This document shows, piece after piece, positions 8,278 to 17,162 of a DNA stretch of 64,000 nucleotides (position 1 is its first letter; each line of letters starts with the position of its first letter). Origin of the DNA: JAUIET01 sp045106985 (GTDB lineage: Bacteria > Pseudomonadota > Gammaproteobacteria > Pseudomonadales > JAUIET01); assembly GCA_045106985.1 (NCBI GenBank), contig JBGCFQ010000024.1, forward strand, positions 62,001 through 126,000, written 5' to 3'. The notes under the pieces were generated by a model. The model was not told where the DNA came from and ran no database searches. It saw only the letters and a list, made by a program, of their open reading frames with translations. The position numbers were made by a program, and so were the translations under genes.

Positions 8278-8760
8278 TTAGGGTTTGTTATTAACAAGCT
8301 CTTCTATGCTTTGTTCAATTAGCTTCCTATCAAGTATACGAAAGCCCACATGTCTTCCCGCTGCATTACCTTCGCGATCGAAATAAAAAGAAGTAGGCAT
8401 GCCAGGTAGCTCATATTGGGCAGCGAGCTCTCCTTGCGGGTCATAAAGAATTTGGAACGAAGCCGGCAGCTTTTTCAAAAAGCGTTCAGCGTCAGCTCGC
8501 TTATGGTCTAAATTCACTGCAATTACTGCTAGGTCATCTGGATAGCGTTGTTGAAGCTCGTTCATCAGGGGGAATGTTGCCCTGCATGGGCCGCACCAAG
8601 AAGCCCAAAAGTCGAGGTAGACAACCTTTCCCTTATAGGTAGCCAGATCGAAGTCGCTCGGCCCCATATCGTCTGCAAGCGCTGTAGAGGTGATAAAACC
8701 AAAGCAGAGGGTGAGGGTAACGCTGCAAGCTCGCGTGAGCTGCGTGAATGAATTGATCAT
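8278..8760 (-). CDS. TlpA-like periplasmic thioredoxin
   Basis: A 160-residue thioredoxin-fold protein. The signal peptide covers about residues 1-29 (ending TALA-DD), and the active site is FWASWCGPC with C56 and C59. The cis-proline loop PGMPTSFYF and the TlpA-type insert follow. It would act in the periplasm as a thiol-disulfide reductase or oxidase. I used the ATG at 8760; a TTG at 8769 with a GGAA box would add three residues. It is the first gene of the operon with the DUF4266, DUF3570 and ApbE genes, whose products include a Cys-x-Cys tail that it might keep reduced. Confidence 0.87.
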   Translation of the reverse strand: MINSFTQLTRACSVTLTLCFGFITSTALADDMGPSDFDLATYKGKVVYLDFWASWCGPCRATFPLMNELQQRYPDDLAVIAVNLDHKRADAERFLKKLPASFQILYDPQGELAAQYELPGMPTSFYFDREGNAAGRHVGFRILDRKLIEQSIEELVNNKP

Positions 8761-8902
8761 ACGGTTCAATAGAATTCCATAGTGTAAGAAACAATCGTGT
8801 TAGTGCACGGTACTTACACACGAAACATCAAACACATAGCCCTTTTTCAACTAAGGTGAGAGCCGCTGCTTGTGAAATCAATCGCCTATAGAGAAATACT
8901 TT

Positions 8903-9394
8903 TTACAGCCCTAAATCGGATAGGCCAGGGTGGTCATCTGGACGTCTACCTTGTGGCCAACGAAATTGCCGGTCTGCTTCGTCAATGGCTAAGTCGTTAA
9001 TGCTTGCATGGCGCTCGGCCATCAAACCGTGGCTGTCGAAACGCCAGTTTTCGTTGCCATAAGACCGGTACCATTGTCCCGCGTCGTTATGCCATTCGTA
9101 GGCGAAGCGAACCGCAATACGGTCTGCTTCAAAGGCCCACAGTTCTTTGATCAGGCGATACTGGTGTTCGCTATTCCACTTTTTTGTCAGAAATTCTTTG
9201 ACTTGCTCACGACCCTTTGGAAACTCATTGCGATTGCGCCATTGCGTATCTGCAGTGTAAGCCATAGCAACTTTGTCAGCATTGCGTCCATTCCAGCCAT
9301 CTTCGGCCATACGCACTTTCTGTGCGGCAGTTTCAGCATTAAACGGCGGAAAGGGTGGGCGACTCTCTAGTTTGTTCGTACTTTCTGTGCTCAT
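8903..9394 (-). CDS. SnoaL-like / DUF1348 family protein
   Basis: A 163-residue protein of the NTF2/SnoaL-like fold. Recognisable pieces are RMAEDGWNGRNADKVAMAYT, WRNRNEFPKGREQVKEFL, YRLIKELWAFEADRIAVRF and GNENWRFDSHGLM, which match DUF1348. These are small cone-shaped domains, and DUF1348 members have no settled reaction. I prefer the ATG at 9394, which follows GGAA by 6 bases; the frame extends to 9442. It is downstream of and in the same direction as the VOC-family gene, with 44 bases between the chosen start and that gene's stop, so the two are probably co-transcribed. Confidence 0.8.
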   Translation of the reverse strand: MSTESTNKLESRPPFPPFNAETAAQKVRMAEDGWNGRNADKVAMAYTADTQWRNRNEFPKGREQVKEFLTKKWNSEHQYRLIKELWAFEADRIAVRFAYEWHNDAGQWYRSYGNENWRFDSHGLMAERHASINDLAIDEADRQFRWPQGRRPDDHPGLSDLGL

Positions 9395-9438
9395 TACGTG
9401 TTCCGAGATTGAGTTTATGTTTAGTCTTAGTGCTGAAT

Positions 9439-9912
9439 TCAACTTTCACTTTGGAAAGCGTTTAAGCCTTTGTTTTCAAAAAATTCAATAAGCAAGGGGT
9501 CGCTGTCTCGCTCCATATAAGCCACCGCAAGCCCAGGTGCAAAATTGGCTTTCCATATAGGTTCATACCCTAAAGGTTTTGCTTGCTCAATAATTTCCTC
9601 CAAGTCGTCAACGATAAAGCGCAGGTGCTGCATGCCTTCATTGCCGGCATCGATAAACTCTTTATGTGGCGTTCCGCCGGACACCCATTCTATAAGCTCT
9701 ATTTCAATATCACCGCTGCGCCCAAATGCCAGTTTTACTTCAGCGGTTTCCAGTTTGCCTCGGTACTCATAGTCGAACGGGCCGGGGCTCATTGTTTTGA
9801 AGGGTCCAAACAAAGGCTCATACATGGCGATGGCCTTAGCCATGTCTCGATAGACAAAACCCACCTGATCCATTGGCGGGAGTTTGAGTGCATCTTGTAT
9901 TTCGCTGCTCAC
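9439..9912 (-). CDS. VOC-family (glyoxalase/dioxygenase superfamily) protein
   Basis: A protein of 157 residues from a GTG at 9912, which begins just before the conserved DALKLPPMDQVGFVYRDM. An ATG at 9954 would add 14 residues. It shows the paired beta-alpha-beta-beta-beta units of the vicinal oxygen chelate fold, with metal-ligand candidates at the first-strand QVGF, EIELIE, GMQHLRFIV and LIEFFE. Methylmalonyl-CoA epimerase and related lyases share this fold, but I cannot assign a reaction. It is upstream of the SnoaL-like gene on the same strand. Confidence 0.75.
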   Translation of the reverse strand: MSSEIQDALKLPPMDQVGFVYRDMAKAIAMYEPLFGPFKTMSPGPFDYEYRGKLETAEVKLAFGRSGDIEIELIEWVSGGTPHKEFIDAGNEGMQHLRFIVDDLEEIIEQAKPLGYEPIWKANFAPGLAVAYMERDSDPLLIEFFENKGLNAFQSES

Positions 9913-10030
9913 TACATTGCTCTTCTTTTGCTGTTTATGGGGCTGTCTTAGCATTACACACAAGCGCTGGGTATCACATCATACTTGGCTCGAAGGCCGC
10001 CTAACTGGCCTATTGTCAGCACTTTCGGTT

Positions 10031-10036
10031 TATAAT
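10031..10036 (+). promoter_or_regulatory. TATAAT -10 element upstream of the DUF1499 gene
   Basis: A perfect TATAAT lies 31 bases before the ATG at 10067. A TTGTCA at 10013-10018 is only 12 bases upstream, too close for a normal -35, so the promoter is only partly supported. Confidence 0.35.
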
Positions 10037-10066
10037 GGCACTAAGAAAAATTACAGGCAAATTATC

Positions 10067-10771
10067 ATGTTACTCAGTTCAAAAATACAAATTGGGGCCT
10101 TAGTGCTCGCCGTGCTGGCTATGGTGGGGCAGAAGCTGGGTGTTTTGCCCTTTAGCCTTGCTTTTCCGGGCTTCGGGCTTGGCACATTGATAGTCGTAGT
10201 CTTAGGGATTGTGGGCTTGCTTGCGCTGCTCTGGGGGCTGATTAAAGGCAATGCTGAAAACCGCGGACTGAAGGTTCGTATGATGATAATAGGCTTACTT
10301 CCATTGGCCGTTATTGTTGGCATAGTAGGGCCCGGTTTGTCGGCGCCTCCTATTCACGACATCACCACAGACATTGATAACCCGCCTGAATTCGTTGCTG
10401 CAAAGGCCGCCAGGGTTGAGGGTGAGAATAGCACCGATTACGATACAGGAATTAGTGCCCAGCAACGTGACGCTTTTCCTGCACTACACGCTATAGAAGT
10501 AGCTGCAGACCAGAGCGCTGCGTTTAAACGAAGCCTGGCAGTTGTCGAGCAATTGGGCTGGACTCTGTTGGACAGCGATGAAGCCAGCGGTCGTATTGAA
10601 GCGTATCAGGAAACGGCCATGTTCGGTTTTATAGACGACGTTGTAATTCGGGTTCAAGCCAATGATAGCGGCAGCAGAATTGATCTTCGGTCTAACTCCA
10701 GAGTAGGCCAAGGAGACCTTGGTGCAAATGCGGCGAGAATTCAGAAGTTTATTGATGCCTACAAAAACTAG
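10067..10771 (+). CDS. DUF1499 domain membrane protein
   Basis: A 234-residue protein. The N-terminal part has about three membrane spans (ALVLAVLAMV, LGTLIVVVLGIVGLLALLW, IGLLPLAVIVGIVG). The C-terminal domain, about residues 110-234, matches DUF1499 (AFKRSLAVVEQLGWTLLDSD, GRIEAYQETAMFGFIDDVVIRV, DLRSNSRVGQGDLGANAARI). The longer open frame starts outside any sensible ribosome site, so I chose the ATG at 10067. Function unknown; some DUF1499 proteins are stand-alone domains. It is divergent from the VOC gene. Confidence 0.82.
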   Translation: MLLSSKIQIGALVLAVLAMVGQKLGVLPFSLAFPGFGLGTLIVVVLGIVGLLALLWGLIKGNAENRGLKVRMMIIGLLPLAVIVGIVGPGLSAPPIHDITTDIDNPPEFVAAKAARVEGENSTDYDTGISAQQRDAFPALHAIEVAADQSAAFKRSLAVVEQLGWTLLDSDEASGRIEAYQETAMFGFIDDVVIRVQANDSGSRIDLRSNSRVGQGDLGANAARIQKFIDAYKN

Positions 10772-10878
10772 CCGGCTAGCAAATGTTTGAGCGACGGCTC
10801 TTAAAGTGATTGGACGGCGATTGGAAAGTGCTTGGAAAACGATAGGCGGGCTTGGCTTGATAGTAGAGCGAGAACCCG

Positions 10879-11778
10879 TTGAGCGTTAGAGCAGGTTTGG
10901 GTCTTGGTCGGTTCCCGTTCCAAAACATGGAAAACTACTGGCGTTGGGTAGAGCTGTGTGAAGACAGCTCGCTTGATTCCATTTGGCACAGTGATCGAAT
11001 AGTGTCGCGTGGCGACTTCATGGAATCGATAACAATGATGGCCGCTCTAGCCGGAGCAACCAAGCGAATAAAATTTGGTATGAACTCGGTGGTGTTGAGT
11101 TTTCGTGACCCAGTGATGCTGGCAAAGCAATGCGCCACCATCGACAGCATCAGCGGTGGGAGATTGCTGCCAAGCTTTGGAATTGGTGCTGACACGGCTC
11201 CAGAGTTTGAAGCCGCTGGCTTCAGTACGGCGACTCGCGGGAAGCGAGCCAATGAAGCGTTAGAAGTAATGACCCGTTTGTGGTCCGAAGATGATGTTAG
11301 TTTTGCCGGCGAATTCTTTACATTGAAGAACGCTAGTATCAACCCGAAGCCGGCACAAAAGAACTTCCCTGTCTGGATTGGTGGTACTAGCGAGGCAGCC
11401 CAATGGCGTACGGCAAAATACGGCACAGGCTGGATATCAGGCTTGCAAAGCCCCGAGAGGGTGGGGCAGGTTATAACTGGCATCAAGCAATGCCTATTGG
11501 ACACCGGGCGCCATATAGACGATGACCACTACGGCGCTACTATCGCTTACCGTTTTGCATCCGGCGACGATGTTAAAGCGGTGATAGTTCCGGAGAGTTT
11601 GAAGCCACTTGCCGCCGTAGGCAGTGCACACGACATTAAAGCGCTGATGCACCGTTTTGTTGACGCCGGCGCATCAAAGTTTGTGGCAATTCCATTGGCA
11701 CGCAATGATGAAGATATGCTGGAGCAGTCCGAGTTGTTTATTCAACACGTGCTGCCCCTGTTGCATTCCTACGCTTGA
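10879..11778 (+). CDS. LLM-class flavin/F420-type oxidoreductase
   Basis: A 299-residue luciferase-like oxidoreductase. The first strand is VRAGLGLGRFPF, which needs the TTG at 10879; an in-frame TAG at 10864 excludes longer forms. Other landmarks are SIWHSDRIV, KRIKFGMNSVVLSFRDP, GGRLLPSFGIGAD, WSEDDVSFAGEFFTLK, FPVWIGGTSEAAQWR and the C-terminal helix of the fold. It probably reduces or oxygenates a small molecule with FMNH2 or F420H2. It stands alone, convergent with the acyl-CoA ligase gene. Cofactor choice cannot be read from sequence alone. Confidence 0.87.
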   Translation: MSVRAGLGLGRFPFQNMENYWRWVELCEDSSLDSIWHSDRIVSRGDFMESITMMAALAGATKRIKFGMNSVVLSFRDPVMLAKQCATIDSISGGRLLPSFGIGADTAPEFEAAGFSTATRGKRANEALEVMTRLWSEDDVSFAGEFFTLKNASINPKPAQKNFPVWIGGTSEAAQWRTAKYGTGWISGLQSPERVGQVITGIKQCLLDTGRHIDDDHYGATIAYRFASGDDVKAVIVPESLKPLAAVGSAHDIKALMHRFVDAGASKFVAIPLARNDEDMLEQSELFIQHVLPLLHSYA

Positions 11779-11813
11779 ATAGTGCGCTTATGTGCGATCA
11801 GCTGTTCGCTTTT

Positions 11814-13463
11814 TCAAACAAAAATAACACCTAGATTTTCGTCTCCTAAATGCTGATCAAAATGCGCTTCAATTTTGTCGCGTTTTAACTTCAGTGTTGG
11901 CGTTAGCATACCGTTCTCAATTGACATTGGTGTGGAGCTAACAAGTATGCAGTTTAAATGACAATGGCCTTCCAGCTGCTGATTTACCTCGTTCATATCG
12001 CTACCAATACGTGACTTCAGCTCTTCGTTGCTCACCCCTTCTTGCGGAACGGGTACGATGATGGCCATAGGTTGTGCACGCCCAAGCCCAAGAACGCACA
12101 CTTGTTCAACATAGGGAAGCGCGCCCAGCAAGCACTCGATGGGAACTGGGGCCACGTACTTACCTTTGGCGGTTTTAAATTGCTCTTTCACGCGGCCAAT
12201 AATTTGAAAGCTGCCATTGTCGTTAATTTTGGCTTTGTCTCCAGTGCGGAACCAACCGTCAACAAATGCCTCTTCAGTTGCTTCAGGGTTGTTGTAATAC
12301 TCTTTAAAAATAGCCGGCCCGCGAATTAAGATTTCTTCGTCAGCTGACAGTTTCATTTCAACGCAGCTAAGAGGCTTACCGATAGTGCCAATTTGCTCGG
12401 CAGAAAATGGCATATTGGTGCATGAGGCGCCGGAGGTTTCAGTCATGCCCCAGCCTTCAGAAATATCTATGCCTATGCCAGAAAACCAAGTCAGCAAGCC
12501 AGGTGGAATAGGGGCTGAACCAGAGCCAAACTGAACCGCATTGTGCAGGCCAAGCTTCTCGCGAATGCCCGCGGCAACGGCTTCACCTTGGTCAGACGCC
12601 AGCATAACTTGAAGGTCTTCATCGGGTATTACGGCGAGAACCTGTGATTTAAATTTGGCCCAGAGTCTTGGAACAGATACAAAGTTAGTGGGCTTTGCGT
12701 GTTGCAGGTCGGCAAGAAATGTATTCAAGTCTCCGTTGAAGAAGATATCGCCCAATTCGTACAGCGATACCATTGCGACTAACGAACGTTCAGTAATATG
12801 AGCCATCGGTAAATAAGAAAGTACTCGGTGTTTCTGTTGAGTTGCTGGTTCCACCTCAATCACGCCTTGCGCAGCGGCTGCTAAATTGTTGAAAGACAAG
12901 ACCACGCCTTTTGGATTACCGGTGCTGCCCGAGGTGTAAACCAGTGTGGCAATATCCTCTTTGCCAGGGTTGGCAATATCGCTTAGTGGCTCGTGTGCAA
13001 GCAGATCATTCCAGGCGTGTTTAACTAGCGTGGGATCAATATTGGCTTCAGGGTAAGCGACAACCACGGCGTCTTGTAAAGCGTCCTCAGCGGCGGCTGT
13101 GTTGTCCAGCTTGCCTACAAAAATGGCCTTGGCGCCGCTGTGCTCCAACACGTAAGAAATTGTCTTCTGGCCGGCTGTTGCGTAGATTGGCACGCTGATC
13201 ATTCCACCCAGCATCAGGGCAAAATCACTGATCATCCACTGCGCGCTGTTTTTGGCAAGAATGGCTACCTTATCGCCCTGCTGTAAACCTTGGGACTGCA
13301 AAGCGGCTGCCACCCGCAGAGCACGCGAATAGACCTCTCCACAGTTGAGGGTTACCCAACTACCGTCAATCTGCTCGTGCAGCCAACTTTCGTTCGCTTG
13401 GTTGTCATTCAACCACTTCAGCCGGGCTATTGGATGTTCGTACTGCTGTTCGCTAGCGCTCAT
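11814..13463 (-). CDS. AMP-dependent long-chain fatty acid-CoA ligase-like
   Basis: A 549-residue member of the ANL adenylating superfamily. The AMP/ATP P-loop is LVYTSGSTGNPKGV (175-188). Further motifs are YLPMAHITER, the adenine-binding GWGMTETSG, WFRTGDKAKI and the hinge region IIGRVKEQFKTAKGKYVAP. The last part (GMLTPTLKLKRDKI) resembles bacterial long-chain acyl-CoA synthetases of the FAA1/FadD15 type. It activates a carboxylic acid to its CoA thioester in the cytoplasm. ATG at 13463 has GAGGAA 6 bases upstream. It probably feeds the acyl-CoA dehydrogenase and enoyl-CoA hydratases further right; the substrate is not known. Confidence 0.9.
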   Translation of the reverse strand: MSASEQQYEHPIARLKWLNDNQANESWLHEQIDGSWVTLNCGEVYSRALRVAAALQSQGLQQGDKVAILAKNSAQWMISDFALMLGGMISVPIYATAGQKTISYVLEHSGAKAIFVGKLDNTAAAEDALQDAVVVAYPEANIDPTLVKHAWNDLLAHEPLSDIANPGKEDIATLVYTSGSTGNPKGVVLSFNNLAAAAQGVIEVEPATQQKHRVLSYLPMAHITERSLVAMVSLYELGDIFFNGDLNTFLADLQHAKPTNFVSVPRLWAKFKSQVLAVIPDEDLQVMLASDQGEAVAAGIREKLGLHNAVQFGSGSAPIPPGLLTWFSGIGIDISEGWGMTETSGASCTNMPFSAEQIGTIGKPLSCVEMKLSADEEILIRGPAIFKEYYNNPEATEEAFVDGWFRTGDKAKINDNGSFQIIGRVKEQFKTAKGKYVAPVPIECLLGALPYVEQVCVLGLGRAQPMAIIVPVPQEGVSNEELKSRIGSDMNEVNQQLEGHCHLNCILVSSTPMSIENGMLTPTLKLKRDKIEAHFDQHLGDENLGVIFV

Positions 13464-13622
13464 TACTATTCCTCGCTGGGTCTCGTGGAGAGACTGTTAT
13501 TGTCCGTTTTTTAGGTGGATGGCGGATTCATTAAAGCTAGTTTACTGAATTAGACAGTTGCAGCCCAGTGGCTTGAGATACATTCAGGCATAATAGAACG
13601 CGAACCATTGCAGGAGAAAAAG

Positions 13623-14216
13623 ATGAGTGGGCTGAAAAATAGCACAAAAGTGCTTGGGCTACTTTGCGTGCTAGTAATAAGTGGCTGTGGAATCAATAAC
13701 ATACCTACTTATGATGAGGCGGTAGATGCGGCCTGGAGCCAGGTACAAAACCAATATCAGCGTCGCGCTGAGCTAATACCTAATCTGGTCAAAACCGTGA
13801 AGGGCTTTGCCGAGCAAGAGAAAGATGTTCTAACAAGCGTGGTAGAAGCACGGGCCAAAGCGACTAGCATGCAGTTACCGGACAATGTTCTCAGTGACCC
13901 AAAGGCATTTGAGCAGTTTCAGGCAGCGCAAGACCAATTGGGCAGCGCCCTGTCTAAGCTGATGGTGGTTGTGGAGCGATACCCTGAACTGAAGTCAAAC
14001 GAGAACTTTCTGGCACTGCAAAACCAACTGGAAGGTACCGAGAACCGTATCGCTGTTGCGCGACGTGACTATATCCAGGCTGTAAAAACCTACAACACCG
14101 AGCTTAGAACCTTTCCTGGCCGCATTTGGCATGGCATCTTGTATTCGGATCAAGAATCGCGAGAAACCTTCTCTGTGCCTAAGGAAATGGAGCAAGTACC
14201 GTCAGTTGAGTTCTAA
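13623..14216 (+). CDS. LemA-family lipoprotein
   Basis: A 197-residue LemA protein. The N-terminus is a leader with lipobox LVISGC, C22 being lipidated. The body is a long alpha-helical coiled bundle: YDEAVDAAWSQVQNQYQRRAELIPNLVKTVKGF is the family signature region, with ENRIAVARRDYIQAVKTYN near the end. The ATG at 13623 follows AGGAG (13612-13616). LemA proteins are membrane-attached and of unknown role, and are usually beside TPM-domain genes, as here. It is 51 bases upstream of the next start. Confidence 0.9.
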   Translation: MSGLKNSTKVLGLLCVLVISGCGINNIPTYDEAVDAAWSQVQNQYQRRAELIPNLVKTVKGFAEQEKDVLTSVVEARAKATSMQLPDNVLSDPKAFEQFQAAQDQLGSALSKLMVVVERYPELKSNENFLALQNQLEGTENRIAVARRDYIQAVKTYNTELRTFPGRIWHGILYSDQESRETFSVPKEMEQVPSVEF

Positions 14217-14267
14217 GGTTCTCCCAATGTTTGATCAGGTGTTGGCGTGCATGATCGCAAGGTGCAA

Positions 14268-15131
14268 ATGATTCGCGCATTTGTTCTTGTTCCCGCTTTA
14301 GCTATGACTTGCGCTATTGCGTCGAGCTTCGCGTTGTCTGCGCCAGACTTCCCTGCGCTCAGTGGACGGGTTGTTGATCAGGCCGGCATTCTTAGCGCAG
14401 AGACTGAAGTCCAGCTGACCGCGTTGTTGGCTGCGCACGAGCAAGAAACCAGTAACCAGCTTGTGGTGGTTACGCTGGCGGATTTGCAGGGTTACGACAT
14501 TGCGGACTACGGATATCAATTGGGCCGCCATTGGTCTATTGGTCAAAAGGGAACGGACAACGGTGCCTTGCTGATAGTTGCGCCTTCGGAACGAAAGCTG
14601 CGCATAGAAGTTGGTTACGGTCTGGAGGGTGCATTAACCGATGGTTTAAGTCGAACTATTATTCAGCGAGAAATCAGACCTGCATTCCGCACTGGTAATA
14701 TCGATGAAGGCGTAACGCTAGGTGTTCAGGCCATTCTGCGAGCGATAAAGGGGGAGTACGTCGCACCCGAGGAAACACCCGGCAAGGTTACTGACGCCGG
14801 TGAAATGGTGCCTGTTGTATTCATGAGTTTTATGGTTGGCAGTGCTTTACTTGGCAGAATGAAGCGCCGTGGCTTGGCCAGTGGCATTGTAGGAATTGGC
14901 GCAGGAGGCATCGCATTGCTTATCACTAAGGTGTTACTGACCGGTGCAATTGTTGGCGTCTTAGCAGCCGGCATGTTCATGATTTTCGGGTCTGGCGGTG
15001 GTGGAAGTGGCGGCAGACGCGGCGGTTATTTCCCTAGCGGCGGAGGCGGACGAGGCGGCTTCGGTGGAGGCGGAGGCTTCGGCGGAGGTGGGGGATCTTT
15101 TGGTGGCGGTGGTGCATCGGGTGGTTGGTAA
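14268..15131 (+). CDS. TPM-domain membrane protein with Gly-rich tail
   Basis: A 287-residue exported protein. It has a signal peptide (residues 1-25, ending ALSA-PD), then a TPM domain at about 28-160 (LSGRVVDQAGILSAE, NQLVVVTLADLQGYD, GTDNGALLIVAPSERKLRIEVGYGLEG). Two or three hydrophobic spans follow at about 180-245, then a C-terminal tail of about 45 residues that is almost only Gly with Ser, Arg and Phe. I use the ATG at 14268 with AAGG upstream; a GTG at 14247 would add 7 residues. Members such as YgcG are linked to LemA, as here. Its stop overlaps the next ATG. Confidence 0.88.
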   Translation: MIRAFVLVPALAMTCAIASSFALSAPDFPALSGRVVDQAGILSAETEVQLTALLAAHEQETSNQLVVVTLADLQGYDIADYGYQLGRHWSIGQKGTDNGALLIVAPSERKLRIEVGYGLEGALTDGLSRTIIQREIRPAFRTGNIDEGVTLGVQAILRAIKGEYVAPEETPGKVTDAGEMVPVVFMSFMVGSALLGRMKRRGLASGIVGIGAGGIALLITKVLLTGAIVGVLAAGMFMIFGSGGGGSGGRRGGYFPSGGGGRGGFGGGGGFGGGGGSFGGGGASGGW

Positions 15132-15748
15132 TGAATAGGCTTAACAACAAAGACCGCGAGATTATAAACCGGCGCATTCGTGAAATAGAATCTGAGTGCA
15201 ACGCTGAACTGGTTACCGTTATTGCTCAAAGTAGTGATGATTATCGTTATATTCCTCTGTTATGGGCGGCTCTGCTGGCTTTGATGTTGCCAGGCGTTGT
15301 GTCTTTGTTAAATCTACCTCTCACGATTGGCCAAAGTTACCTGGCCCAAGTTGCTGCTTTTTTTGTGTTTGCAGCATTGTTGAGCTGGGGGCCGATCAAA
15401 TCGCATGTTGTGCCAAAATCCGTGCAGCATAGGCGCGCCAGGCGCCACGCTCACGAACTGTTTTTCATTGAAGGCTTGCACCTGACCGAAAGTAGATCGG
15501 GTGTGATGATCTTTGTGTCTCTTGCTGAACGCTACGTCGAAATTATTGCAGACCAGGGCATAAGCAGTCGCGTGAACGGCTCAGTTTGGCAGGAAATTGT
15601 TGACGTGTTTATTGATGACGTGAAACGAGATAGTGTTGCTGACGGCTATGTTAAGGCAATAAATGCTTGTGGCGTTCAGTTGCAAAAACATTTTCCGGGT
15701 TCAACAAAAAATGCGAATGAGCTGCCTGATCACCTTATCGAGATATAG
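15131..15748 (+). CDS. TPM-domain membrane protein (second TPM gene)
   Basis: A 205-residue protein that starts at the ATG overlapping the previous stop (TAATG). It has a short TPM-like N-terminus (REIESECNAELVTVIAQSSDDYRYIPLL), two membrane spans at about 42-60 and 70-90, and a cytoplasmic TPM half (GLHLTESRSGVMIFVSLAERYVEIIADQGI). This is the usual second TPM partner in LemA-TPM-TPM operons. It has no signal peptide and no Gly-rich tail. Function unknown; envelope maintenance has been proposed for the family. Confidence 0.85.
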   Translation: MNRLNNKDREIINRRIREIESECNAELVTVIAQSSDDYRYIPLLWAALLALMLPGVVSLLNLPLTIGQSYLAQVAAFFVFAALLSWGPIKSHVVPKSVQHRRARRHAHELFFIEGLHLTESRSGVMIFVSLAERYVEIIADQGISSRVNGSVWQEIVDVFIDDVKRDSVADGYVKAINACGVQLQKHFPGSTKNANELPDHLIEI

Positions 15749-15778
15749 GTTTCCCAACGTCACACAGTGTAGGCGAGC

Positions 15779-16414
15779 TTAATCATCTTTCAACATGCCT
15801 TCACCTTTTACAAACCACGATACGCCGAAAGCTATAATGGCGATGGATTCAAACCAGAAGATTAGTTTGTAGCTGGCGGCTGTCGCACTCTGCAGTACAA
15901 AATGCTGGATGCCAATCAAAGCGACACAGGCAACAATAATACAGCCACAAGCAAGGTATACTTTGTTGCGTTTCAATTTTTTTGCTGTCGGTGTTCTATC
16001 GGGCTCAGATTTTCTGAACAATACCAAACAGAAGTACGCTAAGGAAAGGAAGAAAAGAGCGGCAAAGCCCGCATGTAAAAAATCGCACACTTTATCTGTG
16101 AGGCTAGGGATACTGGTCTCTGGCATTACCGGGAACAAGGCCACTCCAATGGCGCCAGCACCCGCTAGATCGCCTACCAGTTCATCAAGTTTGTCCCAGC
16201 CACGGTATGACATAAGAAAAACGGCAACAGCAAACAACGCGCCTACAAACACATCGCCCATTGCTGTGTAGTAATAGGCGCTCATAGTTGGCTCAATACC
16301 GCTATCGCCAAGCAGGTAATTACCCAAAGTAAGCACTACCGGTAAACTAATCCCTATCAGGCCTACCGCACGTCGTAAATCCATGTAGGACAAAATAAGA
16401 GACTGATCTGGCAT
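15779..16414 (-). CDS. DUF998-like integral membrane protein
   Basis: A 211-residue protein with about six membrane segments. The loops contain TMSAYYYTAMGDVFVGALF, a sequence pattern typical of DUF998-like bacterial membrane proteins, and FPVMPETSIPSLTDKVCDFLHAG with a His in the fifth helix area. ATG at 16414. No function can be named. It is convergent with the TPM gene, 30 bases away. Confidence 0.65.
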   Translation of the reverse strand: MPDQSLILSYMDLRRAVGLIGISLPVVLTLGNYLLGDSGIEPTMSAYYYTAMGDVFVGALFAVAVFLMSYRGWDKLDELVGDLAGAGAIGVALFPVMPETSIPSLTDKVCDFLHAGFAALFFLSLAYFCLVLFRKSEPDRTPTAKKLKRNKVYLACGCIIVACVALIGIQHFVLQSATAASYKLIFWFESIAIIAFGVSWFVKGEGMLKDD

Positions 16415-16519
16415 ATTTGTGCTCCGCTAGGCGATAGCCACTCTGCATCTTGCGGCGAGCGGCACGCCTAGTTTACCAGTAAGCATGCCATAGCGAATGG
16501 ACAGACTGCTGCTGGACGG

Positions 16520-17029
16520 TTACTCGTCAACGGATACTGTCATAGTCCGGGGGTCGCTGCCGTGGCTCTCACGTTGGGGCAGGGGCAGCCATTGCTCACA
16601 GTTGCCCAATGAACTTGTTGTTAACTGTTCAATAAAGCGCTCGTCGGCCGACAACTCAACGTAAATTTGGCATTCGTGTGTCTCGTTGCCACTCAGAAGA
16701 TCGATAGGGTCTTCATTCACCCCAAGGCCGTTAAAACTGGACTCCACCTCTAACAATTCCACTGCTGCGTAGTCTTCGCTGTAGCTGAACCAGGACAGTG
16801 AGGCCGCCAGCCCCCTTTCGGGATCTGCACCGTACGAGTCTGTAGGTGCGCCGAGAATAGCGATTAGCTCAGTAGCAGGTGCACCTTGCCACTGCTCACC
16901 CTTCGTTAAGCTAGACGGTTTTGCATTGATTCGGTCAGCTGATTTTTCATCACTGCGCGGCTCAACGGCACAAGCAGTGACGTTAATGATTGCGGTAAGC
17001 AACAACAAGCGTGAAACTTGGCATTTCAT
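16520..17029 (-). CDS. hypothetical lipoprotein
   Basis: A 169-residue predicted lipoprotein. The ATG at 17029 follows AGGAG by 7 bases, and the product begins MKCQVSRLLLLTAIINVTAC with C20 as the lipid site (VTAC). The mature part has ELIAILGAPTDSYGADPERG, which resembles the outer-membrane-assembly SmpA/OmlA-like beta fold, but the similarity is too short to rely on. No homologue recognised. It lies between the DUF998-like gene and the ECF42 sigma gene, all on the minus strand with gaps of about 100 bases. Confidence 0.7.
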   Translation of the reverse strand: MKCQVSRLLLLTAIINVTACAVEPRSDEKSADRINAKPSSLTKGEQWQGAPATELIAILGAPTDSYGADPERGLAASLSWFSYSEDYAAVELLEVESSFNGLGVNEDPIDLLSGNETHECQIYVELSADERFIEQLTTSSLGNCEQWLPLPQRESHGSDPRTMTVSVDE

Positions 17030-17162
17030 GCGTAGGCTCCTAATTGACTTCATTCAATTCTAGCTCTACATGCGGTTAAAAAACGAACAGTTGCGTGGGG
17101 TTGAGAACTGATGCTCAAGTGCGGTGGAACTGGGTCTTTTCGTAGTGATGACCAACCGCGCG

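Noticed and set aside
15026..15229. Proline-rich minus-strand open frame
   Set aside because: It is the reverse complement of the Gly-rich tail of the TPM gene; poly-Gly codons read as poly-Pro.
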